From: Cenococcum geophilum 1.58
Taxonomy: Eukaryota > Ascomycota > Dothideomycetes > Gloniales > Gloniaceae
DNA: 64,000 nucleotides
NCBI GenBank assembly: GCA_001692895.1
Contig: KV748211.1
Coordinates: 434,001 to 498,000, forward strand
Direction: 5' to 3'
Within the stretch, counting starts at the first letter, position 1. Every line of letters begins with the position of its first letter. Position numbers and translations under genes: made by a program. The notes under the pieces were generated by a model. It saw only the letters and a program-made list of their open reading frames with translations. It searched no databases and had not been told where the DNA came from. Of the stretch, positions 1 through 13,803 are shown in pieces.

Positions 1-3000
1 ACTCTTCTACTAACTTTGCAATAAACTATTATAGAGCTCTGTATAAGACCTGTAATACTTATAGGGTTAATCCTTTATTTACTCTTTTTTAACTTATTAT
101 CTTTCTAACTCTATATATATAGAAGAAAGAAATAGATAGTTCTAACGACCTTTAGCGTATCTTCCGCAGCCTATAAACTAAACTACAGCCACTACTACTT
201 CCGCCGCTGCCTCTCCCCTTATACTGCCTATATAAATTTAGCCGCAACTACCCATATTAATCCAGCTGCGGCTACCTATATTAATTTAGCCGCGACCTAC
301 TACTGTCTGCCCTATCGCGAAGTAGCTAGATTATGGTTCTATTACTATAGTTTGCTATATTACGGAGTAGCTAGATCTTAATCCTATAGACATTACCTAT
401 AACTTCTACACGGCTCTATATTAGATTAATAAACGTATTAGTATATTACCGCCTAGTAATCTACGGTTTAAAGCCTGCTATAAGTATAGTAATATAAACC
501 TTTCTCTATTCTAGCCTTCGCTAAAATATTTACGCGACCTTTTATAGTCCCGTAGTACTTCTACTAGGTAGTTTAGAAAGTGGCTCCGCGTATATAATAT
601 AGCATTGGCTTTTACGTCCGTAAACTATACCGTTACTAACCGTAGTATAGCCTAGGGCGGCCTAAATTACTTCCAGATATATAGTAAGCTTTACTATCTA
701 TAGGGCCCGCTAGAGCCTCCTATTAACGTTGCTCTATAGTATATATGCTCTACTTTTATAACCCTAGTTATACTATAGATGTTTGGCTATAGGCCTATTC
801 TAATACCTAGCTAGATATAACTATTCTACGGTGCCTTATTACTATACTATCTGAGGAACGGAACCCTTTTATTGCTCTTTATTAAACCGTAAGGGAATAG
901 CTTTAGGCTTAGCCCGTAACAACCCCATTATAGATTATCTTAAATCTATAAATATGGCTTATCTTAAAGGCGGACGTGATACAATTAAAATAAGCTTAAC
1001 TAGATCCGCTTCCACTAATTAAACCTCTATGTAAAGCTGTATAATAGCGTTATAGATACTCTTACCTGTTATAATCTGGACCCTTAATTATTAGGCCGCC
1101 GCGTAATTTTTTATTAAGTTTCCTTAGCGGAGATCGCTTTATTAGACAGTGCTATTAAGATTTAATAGCTATTATCTATAAATACGGCCGTCTAAGTATA
1201 TTTCTTATATTTATTACTAACCCTAAGTAGGACAAGATTACCTATAAGCTACTACCTAGCTAGACTACTATCCCTTTATATAGCAAGATTTCTTGCACTT
1301 TTTATATATATATGCCTCTTAAGCCAATCTAGAGGCTCTATACTGTATATAGCTTAGTATTAAAGCTTTAGTTAGTGCAATTGCTTAGCGGTAGGGGTAT
1401 AGGCGCCTTATCTACGCCTCTAATATTTAAATATTATGGTGAGCAACAGTAATATAGCTAGGAAACCTATATAGAATATAGAATATATAGTAATACAGTT
1501 AATTAAAAAGCCTTAATATTATTGCTGCCTATTTAATTATCAAATTCTTAGTAAAATATTATCCTTATACCGCCTAGAAAATACTATATATTTTTAGCTC
1601 TAAAGCCTCTAAAGGCCCTAAAAGCTTTAAAGCTCTAAAGCCTTTGAAAGCACCTTAAGTATAGGAGTCTTATTTACAATCCTCTTAAGCAACACAGTAT
1701 ACATATAGTGTTTTGGTGGGGCTTGCTAATAAAATTATGCTAGCTAGGGTGCCTATAGTATGCTAACCTAAGTAAAAGCGCCAAAAGCGCCTAATACGAA
1801 AAGTGACTTCTGCCAGACAAAGGGATAGATAGGCCCGATCTAGTTATACGCGTCTTCTATATAAAACTTATTTACCTCTTTTATAACCTAAAATAGAAGT
1901 AGATCTTTAACTAGTACCGCGGCTCTATTTAGACTATTAAGTACTAAAAATAAGGCCTACTCTATTTATACCCACTACTCTTTCTATATCTATATAACTG
2001 CGATAGACTACTAAACCTAGCTATTATTAACTGTTTTATATCCGCGGAGCTTCTATAGCTAGAGGATAATCCTATTAACTGTCTTACTAAGATTATAAAG
2101 TTAATAATAGTTTATGGCCCTTTTAGGTCCTAGAATCCGCGGGCTCCCTATATAGTTATGCTAAGGCTAGGCCTTTTACTAACCTACTTAAAGCGGTACC
2201 CTAAGCCTTTTAACCCTACTACCATTGTATATAAGGACGGCTATTTAAAATACCGCCATTATAATAATCTGCGGTTATAGTCTATCCGCTTACTAAAGGG
2301 AGCTATATTTAAAATAGATAACCGCTAGATTATTCCGTACTCTTTATATCTAACCGCAAAGTATTATACGTATATAAATATTAAGGCCTACGCCTTTATA
2401 AAGTCCGTTAAGTATATCTATAAGTATATATATAGGGGGAGCGATTATACTACTTTACGACTTATAGATAGTGATAAGGTAAGCTAGTATTTATAGGGCC
2501 GTTATATTAGCCCCTTTTAGGCTATTTAGCGGCTATTTAAGCTTCCTATTTATAAGGAGTTTCCCCCTATAATTTAGCTTACGGTATACCTTCTAGGAGA
2601 GTAGCCTGTATACTTTTAGCCGGATTACTCTATAGAGGAGATCTAGCAGCGCCTTAAGCTCTCTTACTCTACCTTAATGGCCTTTATTAAGTATAACGCA
2701 GAGTATAAGGATAGCTATAACTACCTATATTAAGACTTCCCTAAGCTGTATATCTTTTATATAAAGCGCTAAAAGTAGCATCCTCGTTAGTAAGGTACCA
2801 TAATAGGCCGTATATATTGCTACAGCTCTATTATAAGTAGGAGGTTTTACTTACGGCTACTACTAACGTCTGTTTCCGGCCCTACCTCCTTTAAAAACCT
2901 TCGTACTATTGCTAGTATAGCCTATCTAACCTTCTAGACTGCCTATATAGCCTTAAGGCTACTAAAGGATAATTATAAGTAGATTAATTACTTAATAAAG

Positions 3001-3500
3001 GCCGCCGTTTTTGCTATTAGCGCCTAGCTACGCTCCTTATTTATAACCGCTTTACTTTATAGCCCTATTGCGGAGCCAGTTACTTTATAGGACCGCTTTA
3101 AATAGTCTATCTATAATAATATATCTTACTTTCTAGCCTGTTAACCTAATACTCCTCCTATAATTAGTGAGGATAATAACGCCTATTTTAATTACGGCCT
3201 ATACCTTATTTATTAGATACTTATAGATTAGCAGAAAACGCTTACGGACTATAGCCTACCCCAGTTCCAGTATTAGTAGGGTATTATTATAGAGGGAAGT
3301 AACCTACTTTTTATAACTAAGTTATAGTAATATAACTGTATAGAGAAAGAACGTTAGTTTACTAACCTATACTAATAGCTAAATGCGGATTAAGCAGCGC
3401 AGTTTAATACTATTGTTATTGCTATAGATATAGATCTATAAACCACCCGCTTTTTCCTTTAGGGCTCTATAAGTACTAGTAAAATATTTTTCTATTACTG
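1..3500 (+). mobile_element. Helitron, degraded, cut by the window edge and by an LTR
   Basis: Rolling-circle DNA transposon. Translation of the + strand gives, in order, the fungal Helitron N-terminal region (about 440-760), the Rep region (about 1820-2600) and the start of the helicase (to about 3500). The left end lies outside or near the window start; positions 1-430 are low-complexity, with a repeated INLAA-like coding pattern at about 230-300. The right part of the helicase is missing: the match stops where an LTR begins near 3500. I see no clear Helitron terminus. Parts of 1150-1800 do not align to the family and may hold a small insertion. The family is clear from several blocks; the borders are not. 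Confidence 0.8.
440..3500 (+). pseudogene. Helitron Rep-helicase pseudogene (partial)
   Basis: The Rep (HUH endonuclease) nicks and joins the single strand during rolling-circle transposition; the Pif1-type helicase unwinds it. Visible: a GLLYLYPLLF block near 1945-1980 in the place of the family motif GLPHAHILLF, so both histidines of the HUH motif now read as tyrosine, as expected from CAY to TAY changes. The two-tyrosine block KYIYKYIYRG lies at 2410-2440. The ISPF..RLFKLPIYKEFPP block (about 2500-2570) matches the family's linker. The Walker A region GSISTSK near 3462-3485 stands where GPAGTGK is usual, so glycines are lost too. Many in-frame stops. A dead gene; the rest of the helicase is absent. 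Confidence 0.8.
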
Positions 3501-3939
3501 CCTTTACTACTACTATAACGAAGCCTTATAGGAAATATTACAATTAACTTATTATTAGGCTGGGTATATAGGTATAAAATAGTAAACAATATAAATATAA
3601 CTAGTAGAGTAGTTACCTAATAGATTAACTCTAATTATATTCTAAGATTTACTATAAAGAAAAGAACTATTTAGGTAGGGACTATAGTCCTTTAAGTATA
3701 TAATACTACGCCTAAGAAATATACTAAGTACGCTAGTACGTTAGTATGTTAGTACGTCTACTATATTCCCACATTCCTACGTTCCTACGTTTTTAACTTA
3801 TAATATAACTAGCTATATAACTTAGCTACCTTTTATCCTATAGCTTAATTAGTCCTAGCGCCTTCTATACTATTCTAACTAACCCATTTATATCTCTCCT
3901 TAGTAGTGCTATTACTACTAATATAAGGTCCGTAACACT
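3500..3939 (-). repeat. LTR related to Gypsy-1 (solo or orphan), fossil
   Basis: The reverse complement aligns with the Gypsy-1 LTR (9240-9661). Shared blocks are the AGCCTTATAG end (near 3512), the GTAGTTACCTAATAGATTAA stretch near 3610 and the outer end GTCCGTAACA at 3930-3939, which is the reverse complement of the Gypsy-1 LTR start TGTTACGGAC. The middle differs and carries a short tandem run of AGTACGTT-like units (about 3724-3760). No polypurine tract follows at 3940, so this looks like a solo LTR or an orphan 5' LTR. It interrupts the Helitron helicase. Confidence 0.7.
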
Positions 3940-5000
3940 AATAAAGTTCTTATAGCGTAAGCTTATAGTTAATAAAAACACACTTAAGCCTAAAATAAAT
4001 AGAGACCTTAGCTAGCTAGTATAGTCTAAAACTACTAAGGCCTTACTATAATAACTATTAGTTACCTATCTGCTAGGTACCTAAAGGGTAACCTACCTAA
4101 TAGCATATTATATTATACTCTTTTAAAACTTAACGCGTATAAATAAACTTCTTCTTATAGTAGACGGCAACCTTCTTCTTATTACCCCTATCCTTTACCC
4201 TATCCTTAATATACTAACCTTACTCTTATATTAAGCGTTACTAGCTAGTTTACTAAGAATTATAGGCAGTATAGATAGATATAATATAATCTTAAACTTA
4301 ACTTAGATATTTAGTATTAGCGCTTAAATAGGAGAGAGCCTAGGCGATATAGTAGTTAAGGATATTAAAGGAACGTCGCTACTTAGGCCTAGGCTATTAA
4401 AGCTTAAACTTAGTAATAGAAATCTATTAAGGATAGAAAAGCTTACCTTAATATAACTACTGCTCTTAGTACGCATACATTAACTATAAGGAATAACGGC
4501 ATTAGATTTAACGTTTTACGTCTTATTATAAGCCTCTAGAATCCTATTATTAAAATTTTAGCCTTTTAAAGACGTATAGGCAAAATTATTTAGGTAGGGC
4601 TAGCACTAGTTACGGGTTAGTAAAGGTTAGGGTTCTATATATAAAGGCAGGGCTAGAATACGCTATATAATTTACTTAAAAGAATAGTTAGTAGGAGAAC
4701 GAAGAGGCATATTAAATTATTAATAGAAAAGAAGAAAATCTTAATAATATATTAAAGATCCGTTTAAATTAGACGAGGGTTAATAATAGGAAGTAAGATG
4801 TTAAGGAAAAGGATTAAGCTCAATAAGTAAAGTATCTTTATACTTTACTGTCCAATACCCTTTTAGTAAATAGCCGCAACCTTACTAATATAACTCCGTT
4901 ATAATAGAGCTATTTTACAAAAAGAAAATACGCGTATAAGCTATTTAGCTATTACTTTCTTATTAAAACCAAGTACGCGGCTAGGGAAAGGAAATTAAAC
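3940..5000. other. AT-rich stretch, nothing recognised
   Basis: RIP-like, TA-rich sequence without a usable reading frame. A palindromic GGTACC-centred patch lies near 4060-4090. The + frame across about 4370-4990 has mostly TAG/TAA stops of the RIP type and could be an old coding region, but I match it to no family. It may be the far end of the DIRS-like element to its right, whose recombinase I could not locate. Confidence 0.4.
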
Positions 5001-7550
5001 CAGTAAATAAAAACGTATATAGGTTTTAATTATACCTAAACGATACTATAGTATTAAAGATTAACGTTATAATCGTTTTTCATAATTGTATAATAGCTGT
5101 AGTTGTTATTATAAAGTGTCCCTATTTACTAGGTAGTAGAGCTATACTAAATATACAGTATAGGACTATTAGATTTAAAGTATATATACTAAATCTTAGG
5201 AGATAAGTCTCCTTAATTAACTAATTAATACCTTAACCGTATTTAATAGCCTAAGGGCAAATATAAGAATAATATGTTAGTAATGTAAAAGATTATAAGA
5301 AACGATTATAGATTATAAATTATAGATTATATCTTAATAGTTAAAGACAATGGTAAGCTAAGGCCCTATACATTAAGCTATATACCAAATAGTTCTACGG
5401 AATACTAAATTACCTATAATACTCGCGATTAATTATAGATAGGTATAAAGGCTTACATGTAAAGTTATATAAAAATCCTTAAGTTAGCCTAGATAGTTAC
5501 TAGTAGGCTTTTAGTAGGCTTTTAATAGGTTCTTAGTAATCCTCGCGTTTTTTCTCTAGTTACGTTTTCCCTATATTAAGGTTTTTTAGGAGTTTAAAGT
5601 AGGGGTTAGACATATAGATAATATATAGCGATATCTCTCTAATATCTCTCTAAACCCCTTCTGGGAAGAACCCTTATAATATCCCTACTATAAGGTAATA
5701 GCGATTAGGGGCTAACTATAAGAAGGGGGGGGGAATATAAGGGATAATATTGTAGTTATCTTAGGTTACTCTTAAGATAACCCCAGACACCCCATAAATA
5801 GTCGCTGGTTATATACTAGAGGCATATACCCATAGTATATAGTTATACTACTAGTTAGTAGACTATAGATTAAATACGTAAGTAATAGCGTGCATCTTTT
5901 TTGGATTAATATAGTCTACTTATTAACTAGGCTTAGGTAGTATACTAAACGCCTAAGATTAAGGGAAGCTGGCTATGTACTACTTCTAGTTATCCTTATG
6001 TTTAAGTTCCTTAAAGAAGTAAAAGCCGCTAAACCTAAACTAGGTAGAGGTGTTAATAAAGAGATAAATATAGGCACGCTTAACGTCGTTAAAGAATAAT
6101 ACCCTATTACTTATAGTAAGTAGGTTAAGCTAGATATATAAGTCACTTTGTAACTTAATGCTAAATCGCCTAAGTTTATACTTATTTACTAAAGCCTCTA
6201 GCTAAGTAGTAATAAAGATCTAAAGGGATCTAAAGTAAGATTAACTAAGTTTAATTACGTAGGCGTACTATATAAGGTAGCCCGTAAGCTACTAGGCTTA
6301 AAAAAATATTAAGCCGTATTAGAGTGTGGTAGTAACTTTTTTAATAGCGCGTAATTGTTTCTATGGTAATAATCGCGTTTATATTTATATGGTATTAATA
6401 GTATATCCTAAAACCTTAATAATAGTTCCTGCTATATCTTTAGAGCTATTTTAAGGAATACCTAGGGAGTTAGTAATAGAGATATAAGTCTAAGTAATAG
6501 CCACTAAGTTATTTAGGTAGTATTCTACCTTATAAGGTAGTTATACATAGAGTATCTAGTATAGGCCTTCCGCGAAGAGGTTAAATATAAGCGGCGTAGT
6601 TTAAAGATTAGAGGATAGGTAGTATTCCTAGTAAGTAACACCTTCCTACAAAAAGCCTATTAATATTCTTACCCTATAAGATAGGGGGACTATATAAAAC
6701 ATGTCTTTAATATCTCTTTTAAATAATAGATATTTAAGACCTGCAGATATAATATAGGCTTAAATAGCGGTAGCTGTAGTATATACTAGTGCTCTATATT
6801 CTTCTAGAATTGTGTTATTAACTAAAAATGCTAGTAGAAAGGAGAGATTATAAATTTAGCCGTATTCTCTATCCGATTTTAGCACTAGGCTAAAAGGTAA
6901 GACTATAATAGGCCCTATTACGATTCTAATATATTCTTTTTTAAGGTCTAATATTATCTTCTTAGAGATAAAGTCGGCGTTATCTTAAGAGGAGTTATAG
7001 TTTCTATAAGATCTTAGGATAGAAATAGATTCGGCTCCTATCTTATAGCTATAGGTTAGAATACCTACTAAAATAGCTAGTAGATTACCTAGGTAGTTAG
7101 ATAAAAGGGAGTACTACGCTAAAATCCTTAGGGGCAATAGAGAGTGGTAAAGAGCCTTTACTTTTATAAAGGTAGGGAATAATAGTACTATATTAGGCCT
7201 AGGTCCTAGGCGTATAATTAAAGTTAATATTATTATTAGGCTAGACCCTATATTATAAGGTTTACCTTACTATTTCTAGGCGTAAGCTTTAGATAATACA
7301 GTATAATCTTTACTATACTTTAAGCACTTATGCGGATATTTATAAGCTATATTATTATAGCATTTACTATTAAACTTGCAGTAGGTATAGGAGGTATAGG
7401 AGGTATCTAACCTAGGTCTCTTTAAGGCGGCAAAGCTAATGGTACTAGATATTATAAGGTATAGCGCTATATACTAGGCTAGCATTTACTAATTAACGGG
7501 CTTTAGTTAGCTATTAGTTGTTATTTTTTTAATTTTTTTTATTTATATCC
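5000..7550 (-). mobile_element. DIRS-like (tyrosine-recombinase) retroelement fossil no. 2
   Basis: On the - strand the parts run from right to left: a gag-like CCCH/CCHC finger region (about 7290-7390), a reverse transcriptase (about 6250-7000) and the start of RNase H (about 5880-6200). The RT contains blocks equivalent to KRDIKDAF and FNLFAEGL, the wording typical of DIRS/Ngaro RTs and close to the RT of the Ngaro-like element at 18463-23204. The recombinase was not identified; 5640-5830 may hold an unrelated small insertion. Heavily decayed, with many breaks; older than the Ngaro-like copy. The outer limits are estimates. Confidence 0.6.
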
Positions 7551-7959
7551 ATTATATTATACTATATATAATACTGCGCATATAGCCTTAAGGCTATAGC
7601 ACTATAGTCCTATATACATAAATCCCTTAGGGCAGCTTAATGTATACTAGTAACTATATCCTAGTAGTTTATAAACCTCTAAACTAGGTGTTTATAGTTC
7701 CTTAGTAAAATACTAAGTTATAACTACTAGGGAATAAGAAAGCGGTAAAAAACTATAAAAAATAAGAAATCCTAACGCCTATCCCTATCCTTTTATAATT
7801 TTATTTCTATCCTTTTACTTACTAATATCTCTTTACTAAAAACCTAGTAGGAGTTATCTCCTTCTATAGATCCTGCTATTATTAGCTACTTTCTAGTAGC
7901 TATTCCTATTCTACTTTAAAATAGAAAAAGCGCCTTTTTTTTATTTATATATATAATAG
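7551..7959. other. AT-rich spacer, no gene seen
   Basis: Low-complexity, TA-rich DNA with short A/T runs and a GAGAGAGA tract near 7967. It separates the DIRS-like fossil from the 3' end of the LINE fragment and may hold the untranslated ends of either one. Confidence 0.35.
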
Positions 7960-9239
7960 CTTTTGTAGAGAGAGAGAAAAGCTTAGTTTTTTTTTGCATT
8001 TCTCTTCTTTCTTCTCTATATAGGTTGTAGTCTAGTGGTAGGTACCGGGGTTTATAGTACTCTATATTCCCTAAAGCATCTACTATCTTTATCCTCCCCC
8101 CCTATTACTTTAGAGAAGGATTTAAAATAGCCTTTTAGAATATTTATCCTTAAGGGCTTTAAGAGAGAAGGAATGGCTTCCTTTATAGATCCTAGTATAG
8201 TGTTTTCCTTTATCCTTATTCTGTTACTAGTTATTTTTCTATAATTTTAATATCTTTTCTCTTACTACTCTCCCTATATAGGCTAGGGAGGTATAAGAAG
8301 ATTATAGTTTTCTCCTAGAAAGGCCCTTTTTAGCTAGCTTATCCGCTATTTCGTTTTTATAGATTCCTAGATGGCTAGGAACTTAGTAAAAGTTAATAGA
8401 GATCCCCTTACTAGCTAGATAGGAATAGCTTTGCATAATTTTAAAGACTAGTTCTTACCCTCTTATAAGAGAATTAAGCTATAATCTCTTAATGGCTACT
8501 TAGCTATCTATAATAATATAAACTTATTTCTCTTTTAGTTTTTATTATTTTAGGTATTCTAGGGCCCTATAGACTATATATATCTCTATATTTATAATTT
8601 CTATATAGGGTTCTAGATTCCAGTTTATTATATATTTAATCCTATTTCTCTACCCTATTTTATATACAGCAGCAATATTTAATTTATTATCTTTAGAGCT
8701 ATCTATATAGTATATATCTACTAGGTCCTACTCTAGGGATTCTTATAAATTTTCTACTAGTCTTATATATTCCTATACAGCTTCTTCCTTATAACCTTTT
8801 AAAATAGAAAAGGATATAGAAATAGGAGGAGACTATAGTTTTTGCCAATCTAAAGAGATTCTCTCTATTTTCTAGTTTTAAATTATCTACTAAACTCTAG
8901 AGGCTAGAGATAGTAGCTATATCTCTAGCTATAAGAGGTACTTTATAGTAGAGTTTTTAGGGCTAGAACTAGCTGCTAATTCGTCTTTATCTTTATTAAT
9001 CTCTTCTATATAAACCTTTTTAATTATATAGTTGTCCTTAAATTTTAGGATTCTTAATATATAGTTATTATAAAGCTTTTTAAGTCTAATTCTAGAAGGA
9101 GGAATAAAGGCTTTAATCTCTATAGCTTAGCTAAAAGATCTTCTAAACGCTCTTAGAACTAGTTTTAAGGCCTTATTTTTATAAAGATTGGTACCTATTT
9201 CATAGGTAGTCTTTAAATTTGCTTTTCTACCATCACTAT
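7960..9239 (-). mobile_element. LINE (Tad1/I-type) 3' fragment with RNase H
   Basis: Non-LTR retrotransposon tail read on the - strand. The RNase H domain occupies about 8330-8730: an SKDNKLNIAAVYKIG block after the first acidic position, YIIIDSQVAIKRL with a conserved Asp, and VPSHLGIYKNEIADKLAKKG at the C-terminus. Upstream (8800-9130) is the usual linker after the RT, including an IPPSRIRLKKLY block. The RT and endonuclease are missing: the fragment stops exactly where the Gypsy-1 5' LTR starts, and no matching remainder appears beyond 43299. Several RIP-type stops. Unlike the LINE at 44542-50122, which ends without RNase H, this is a different lineage. Confidence 0.7.
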
Positions 9240-9661
9240 TATTATAGACGCTTTAAGTACGATATTATAACTACTTAGAGAAGAGTCGGAAGAAGCTAGT
9301 TAGTTAATTTAGGCACGGTCTAGAATGGAGCCGATAGAGCTATATAATAAGGAATAGTAGCTAAGGTTATATAACGTTGTACGCAGTATACGCAGTGTAT
9401 AAAGGGAATGTATGTATAACACGTATAACACGTACCTCACGTATAAAGGGGATTTCTTAGGAGTACGGTTGTGTATTTAAAGGACCACAGTCCCTACCTA
9501 GAGAGTTCTCTTCTTTGTAGTAAATCTTAGAATATAATTAGAGTTAATCTACTAGGCAACTACTCCACTAGTTATTATTACGTTATTAACATCTTGTTTA
9601 CCTATATACCTAGCCTATTAATAAGTCTACCGTAGTTCCTGCTATAAGGCTTTATTATATA
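9240..9661 (+). repeat. Gypsy-1 5' LTR
   Basis: About 422 bp. It aligns along its length with 42576-42980 plus 43285-43299, the 3' LTR interrupted by a MITE. Inner border: after TAAGGCTTTATTATATA the two copies diverge, as expected where the LTR meets the internal region. Confidence 0.85.
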
Positions 9662-12600
9662 TTTACTACTAAGGTTATAGTATTAATAAAGTTAAATAAT
9701 ATACCACTAAAAGTAGCAGCCACAACGGCGTCTACAGCGGCGACTACCTTAGGATTAGGTAATAACACTAGTATAGTAAATACTAACTCGTAACTAGTTA
9801 CTGTTAGATAGCTATAGGAAATAGTTAATTAATTAACAGATAATAATAGGATATTTAAAGAAAGGATTAACGGGATCGGAGTGGCTAAGGTTAAGTTACT
9901 CTTAATTAAGCGATTCTTAGGGGAGAAGTTAAAGCTTAAAGGATTCCTTATATACACTTTAAGGTTATATAGGAAGGAGTTAAACTAGGAACGCCTATAG
10001 ATTAAGCCGCTTACGTAGGATTATTCTTAATAAGAAGGGTACTTAAGTAGTTTAAATCTTACCTTACGGAGGTATAGGAGTACGGCATAACGACTACTAA
10101 CTAGGAGGTACGGAATATATTCTTAAGTTAGAGTGGGTTTATAAAACGTTTAATATAAATATTTAGAGACCTAAAGGCAACCACTATAGTAAAAAGAAAA
10201 CTTTAAAACCTAGTATAAAGGACTTTAGCAATTAAATATACGATATAGTTTTAAATATTGGTAATATAAGTTAAATAGAATAATAAAGTGCTTATAGTAC
10301 AGTATAAGTAAGGACTTAAGGCGAAAGTCCAGGACGTAATTATCCTAATAGAAGATGCGGATACTCTTAAGGATTTAATTAACTAAGTAATTAAGATTAA
10401 TGATAGGATCTACTAAAGAGAGCAGACTAAGAAGGGTTAGAATAGAGTTCTATAGTTATATAAGGCGTAGAGCATATAACGATAAAGTTAGAGCTAAAAA
10501 TTATAATATAGCGCAGAGCTAATAAACCTAAGTAGTACTAAAGAATCTAAAAGATAAAATAAGAAATTATGGAAACCTAGAGGATAAGGATTAAGTAATT
10601 AAAGATTTAAGGAGTAGAGGCTAAACCAGGAATCTTAATAGTAGAAGATATTTAGGCAGACTCTATAGTAAGAAAAATAGTTTAAAGAAGGAGCTTATAT
10701 AAATTACGGAAAATAAGGTTATTATATTAAAGACTATAGAAGTAGTTAGAGTTACTATATAGTAAAAGGAATAAGACTAGTAGACGATATATATATATAA
10801 AGGAATAATAATGTGCTATAAGGAATAAAAGAATATTTAATTAAAAGTTTTGCGTTTAATTATAATAACGCATACTAAATTTATAAAGACGCTAAGTATA
10901 GCGCAAGCTATTGGCTATAGGAGCTAAAATTATTAGAGTTTAGAGGAACTAATAAACCAGTTCGCAGATCGGATATTAAAGATACTAAGTTTAACGCAGG
11001 CAAAATATTCCGTGACGATAAGGTAATAAAGGTAGCTTACTAGAAGTATATAGACTTTAGAGATATTATATAAGAGGTAGGGGATAATTCTACTACAGAA
11101 TAGGGAACATTAGTAGGGATTAAAACCCTATTAGATATAATGTCTATCACTTTATAAGATATAAGAGAAGTAGGATAGCGAACTACTTTAGCACTTAATA
11201 AAGGCAAAAGGCCAAAGGCTTAAGATTCTTAGGAAGAGATAAGAGATAACTAAGATTCTTAAGATAAAATAAGGTAAGCTTAAGGACCTATAATAGACGA
11301 TAACCAATAGAGCAGGGTAATGGCTTAGTTTAGTAATATATAAATAAGCTTAAGACGAAGTTTCCTAAAAGTATAAGACTCTTAGGACAAAATAAGTAAG
11401 ATTTAAGACTTTTAAGATAAGATAAGAATACTAAAAAAGCCTAGTTAGACTAAGGCTGGAGTAAAGCTTAAGATAAAAGCAAGCTTAGGATTAAGATTTT
11501 AATAATAAAATAAGGACTATTAAAGGAATTGCGAGTAAGGCTTAGTAATAGGATCAAAATATTAATACCAGGACTAAGAAGTAAGAGAACTTTAAGGATT
11601 TACTTATAAGACGTAAACCAAAAGAAACCATAGAAGAATTTAGGTAAAAAATTATCGTATAGTAAGAATAGAAACTAAATAAGAGATCTAGTATACTAGG
11701 TTATATAAGGGATAAAGCACCTATATAAAGAATTACTAATAGGCCTAGGGTAGGTATACTAAGAGCTAAGTAGCTTACTAAACTAGAAAATAAAGAGGAT
11801 TTAGGGATCCCTACTAGGTTTAAAGAATGATATATAAAAGGCTGTTACAATATAGTAATAAGAAGATACTTCTTTATAGACAAGCTGTATACACTCTAGT
11901 AGCTATACTAAAAGTAGTATAGACAAAGGCATAATAATAAGTAGGAAGATTTCTATATATAGTTAGATAAACAAGTTATCTAAAACCACCTAATTATAGA
12001 GAAGGCTATAACTTATATTAAAGGAGCCTTAATTATAATATTAAAGGATCTAGAGAAACGATTAGGGGACTAAAGAAGTAAAAGACGCATCTTAGTACCT
12101 GCGAATAAAGTTATAACGTTTAGATTAGTACGGTAAAGGTTTAAACTTAGGGATAAAAACGAGTTAAGAGTTAACCTAAAGCACCTAGCATACTATACGC
12201 TATTATAGATTATATACGTAGACGATATATATAAGATATATAAGAATCCAAAAGAAAAGAACCGGAAATACCCTATAAGGATATATTAGGCGCTAGAAAA
12301 GTAATAGTATTGGAATACTAAGTATATGTATAAATAGTATCTAATAGAAGTTTAAGAGTAAGGAAACTTAATACTTTAACTAAAAAGATTCCTTATGGAA
12401 GAATACTTAGACGGATAATAGTAGTAGGAATGCCTAAAGAATATATATCTATAGTATATAGAGGATAAGAAGCGAACTAATCATTAGCTAAAGAGCGAGC
12501 TAAGTATAATAGGATTAAATAGCTAATAGTTAAGAAAAGTAGAGGCCTACGGGACTAAAGGGAGCTAGTAGTAGAGCCTTAGACCCTTAAAGGAATTTAA

Positions 12601-13518
12601 GGACAACACCTAAATTTATAAGNTAAGTAGTAAGATTAATAGTTTAAAGTACTAATAGATAGTAGAGTAACGCGGAACTATATCTTACTAGCAGCAGTTA
12701 AAAGAATAGGATTACCTTATAAATAGAAAGAATAACCTTACCTATTAATAACAATTTTAGGAGATCCAATAGCCTACGGAGGAGGTATTATTAACCTTAA
12801 AACAGGACCTATTTAAATAACCATTAAAGGAAGACGAATTAAGATGTCTTTTAATATCCTACTATTAGGAAGGGATAAGGCAGTATTAAGAATGCCTTAG
12901 TTATAGAAATACAATCTAAAGATTAATTGGGTTATAGGTTAGGTTAATATTAGAGATACTTAACGCTATAAGATGCGATAGCAAACTAAGTTAATATAGT
13001 ACTAAGTTAGAGTAATATACGAAGAGACTAAGTAAGGCTTAAGTTACGTATTAAAGAAATACTATAAGTATAGCAAAAAACTATAGAGCCTAAAAAGTAA
13101 AAAGCTGGTAGATTATATAGTATAGGACTATAAGATAGAGTTAAAACTAGAAATAAATCTAAGGTTCTTTCTAACCTATAAGCTTACTAAAGAAAAGTTA
13201 AGAGCACTTAAAGAGTTTATCTAGTAAGAGAACTTATAAAAGGGATATATTAGACTATCGCAGTTATTAGTAGGTTATCTAGTATTATTTATACTAAAGA
13301 AAAATAGGAAACTTAGGTTATGCATTAACTACAAATAGTTAAATAGCATTACTTGGAAGGATAGATATCCTTTACCCTTAATTAGCGAAATCTAAAACTA
13401 AATAGGCAACGCGCAAATCTTATAAAGATAGATCTAAGATAGGCATACTATTAGATTAAAATTAAAGAAGGTAATAAATAAAAGGCAGCCTTTAGGTTAA
13501 GAGAAGGACTATATAAAC

Positions 13519-13803
13519 TGTAACAGTGCAGTGTGAGAGAATTAAGTAAACGACTTGATTTTGAATGTAGCTCTAAGGTCTCTATATATACACAAGGTAG
13601 GTAGCAAAAGCTAACGACGACGTTAACGACAACGTTAACGACGATTCGTAACTGTTACCTAATTGCCACCAGGTCGATATTGCCACTCAGTCAGTAATAG
13701 GTAATGAATAGGTAATAGAAATAAGTAGTAAGACATACGATGGCAAGATACAGGGTGGTGAGTTATAAGGTAGTATCTAACATAGTACCTATAGTCGGTT
13801 ACA
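13519..13803 (-). repeat. Copia-A 3' LTR
   Basis: 285 bp, TGTAACAG to GGTTACA. It is followed on the + strand by CAACCCCCTAG, the reverse complement of a purine tract (CTAGGGGGTTG), so this is the 3' LTR of a minus-strand element. I count nine differences from the other LTR; at each of them this copy has A where the other has G. Confidence 0.9.

Noticed and set aside
3940-5000. Continuation of the Helitron helicase beyond the LTR
   Set aside because: No block of the helicase after the Walker A region could be matched here on either strand.
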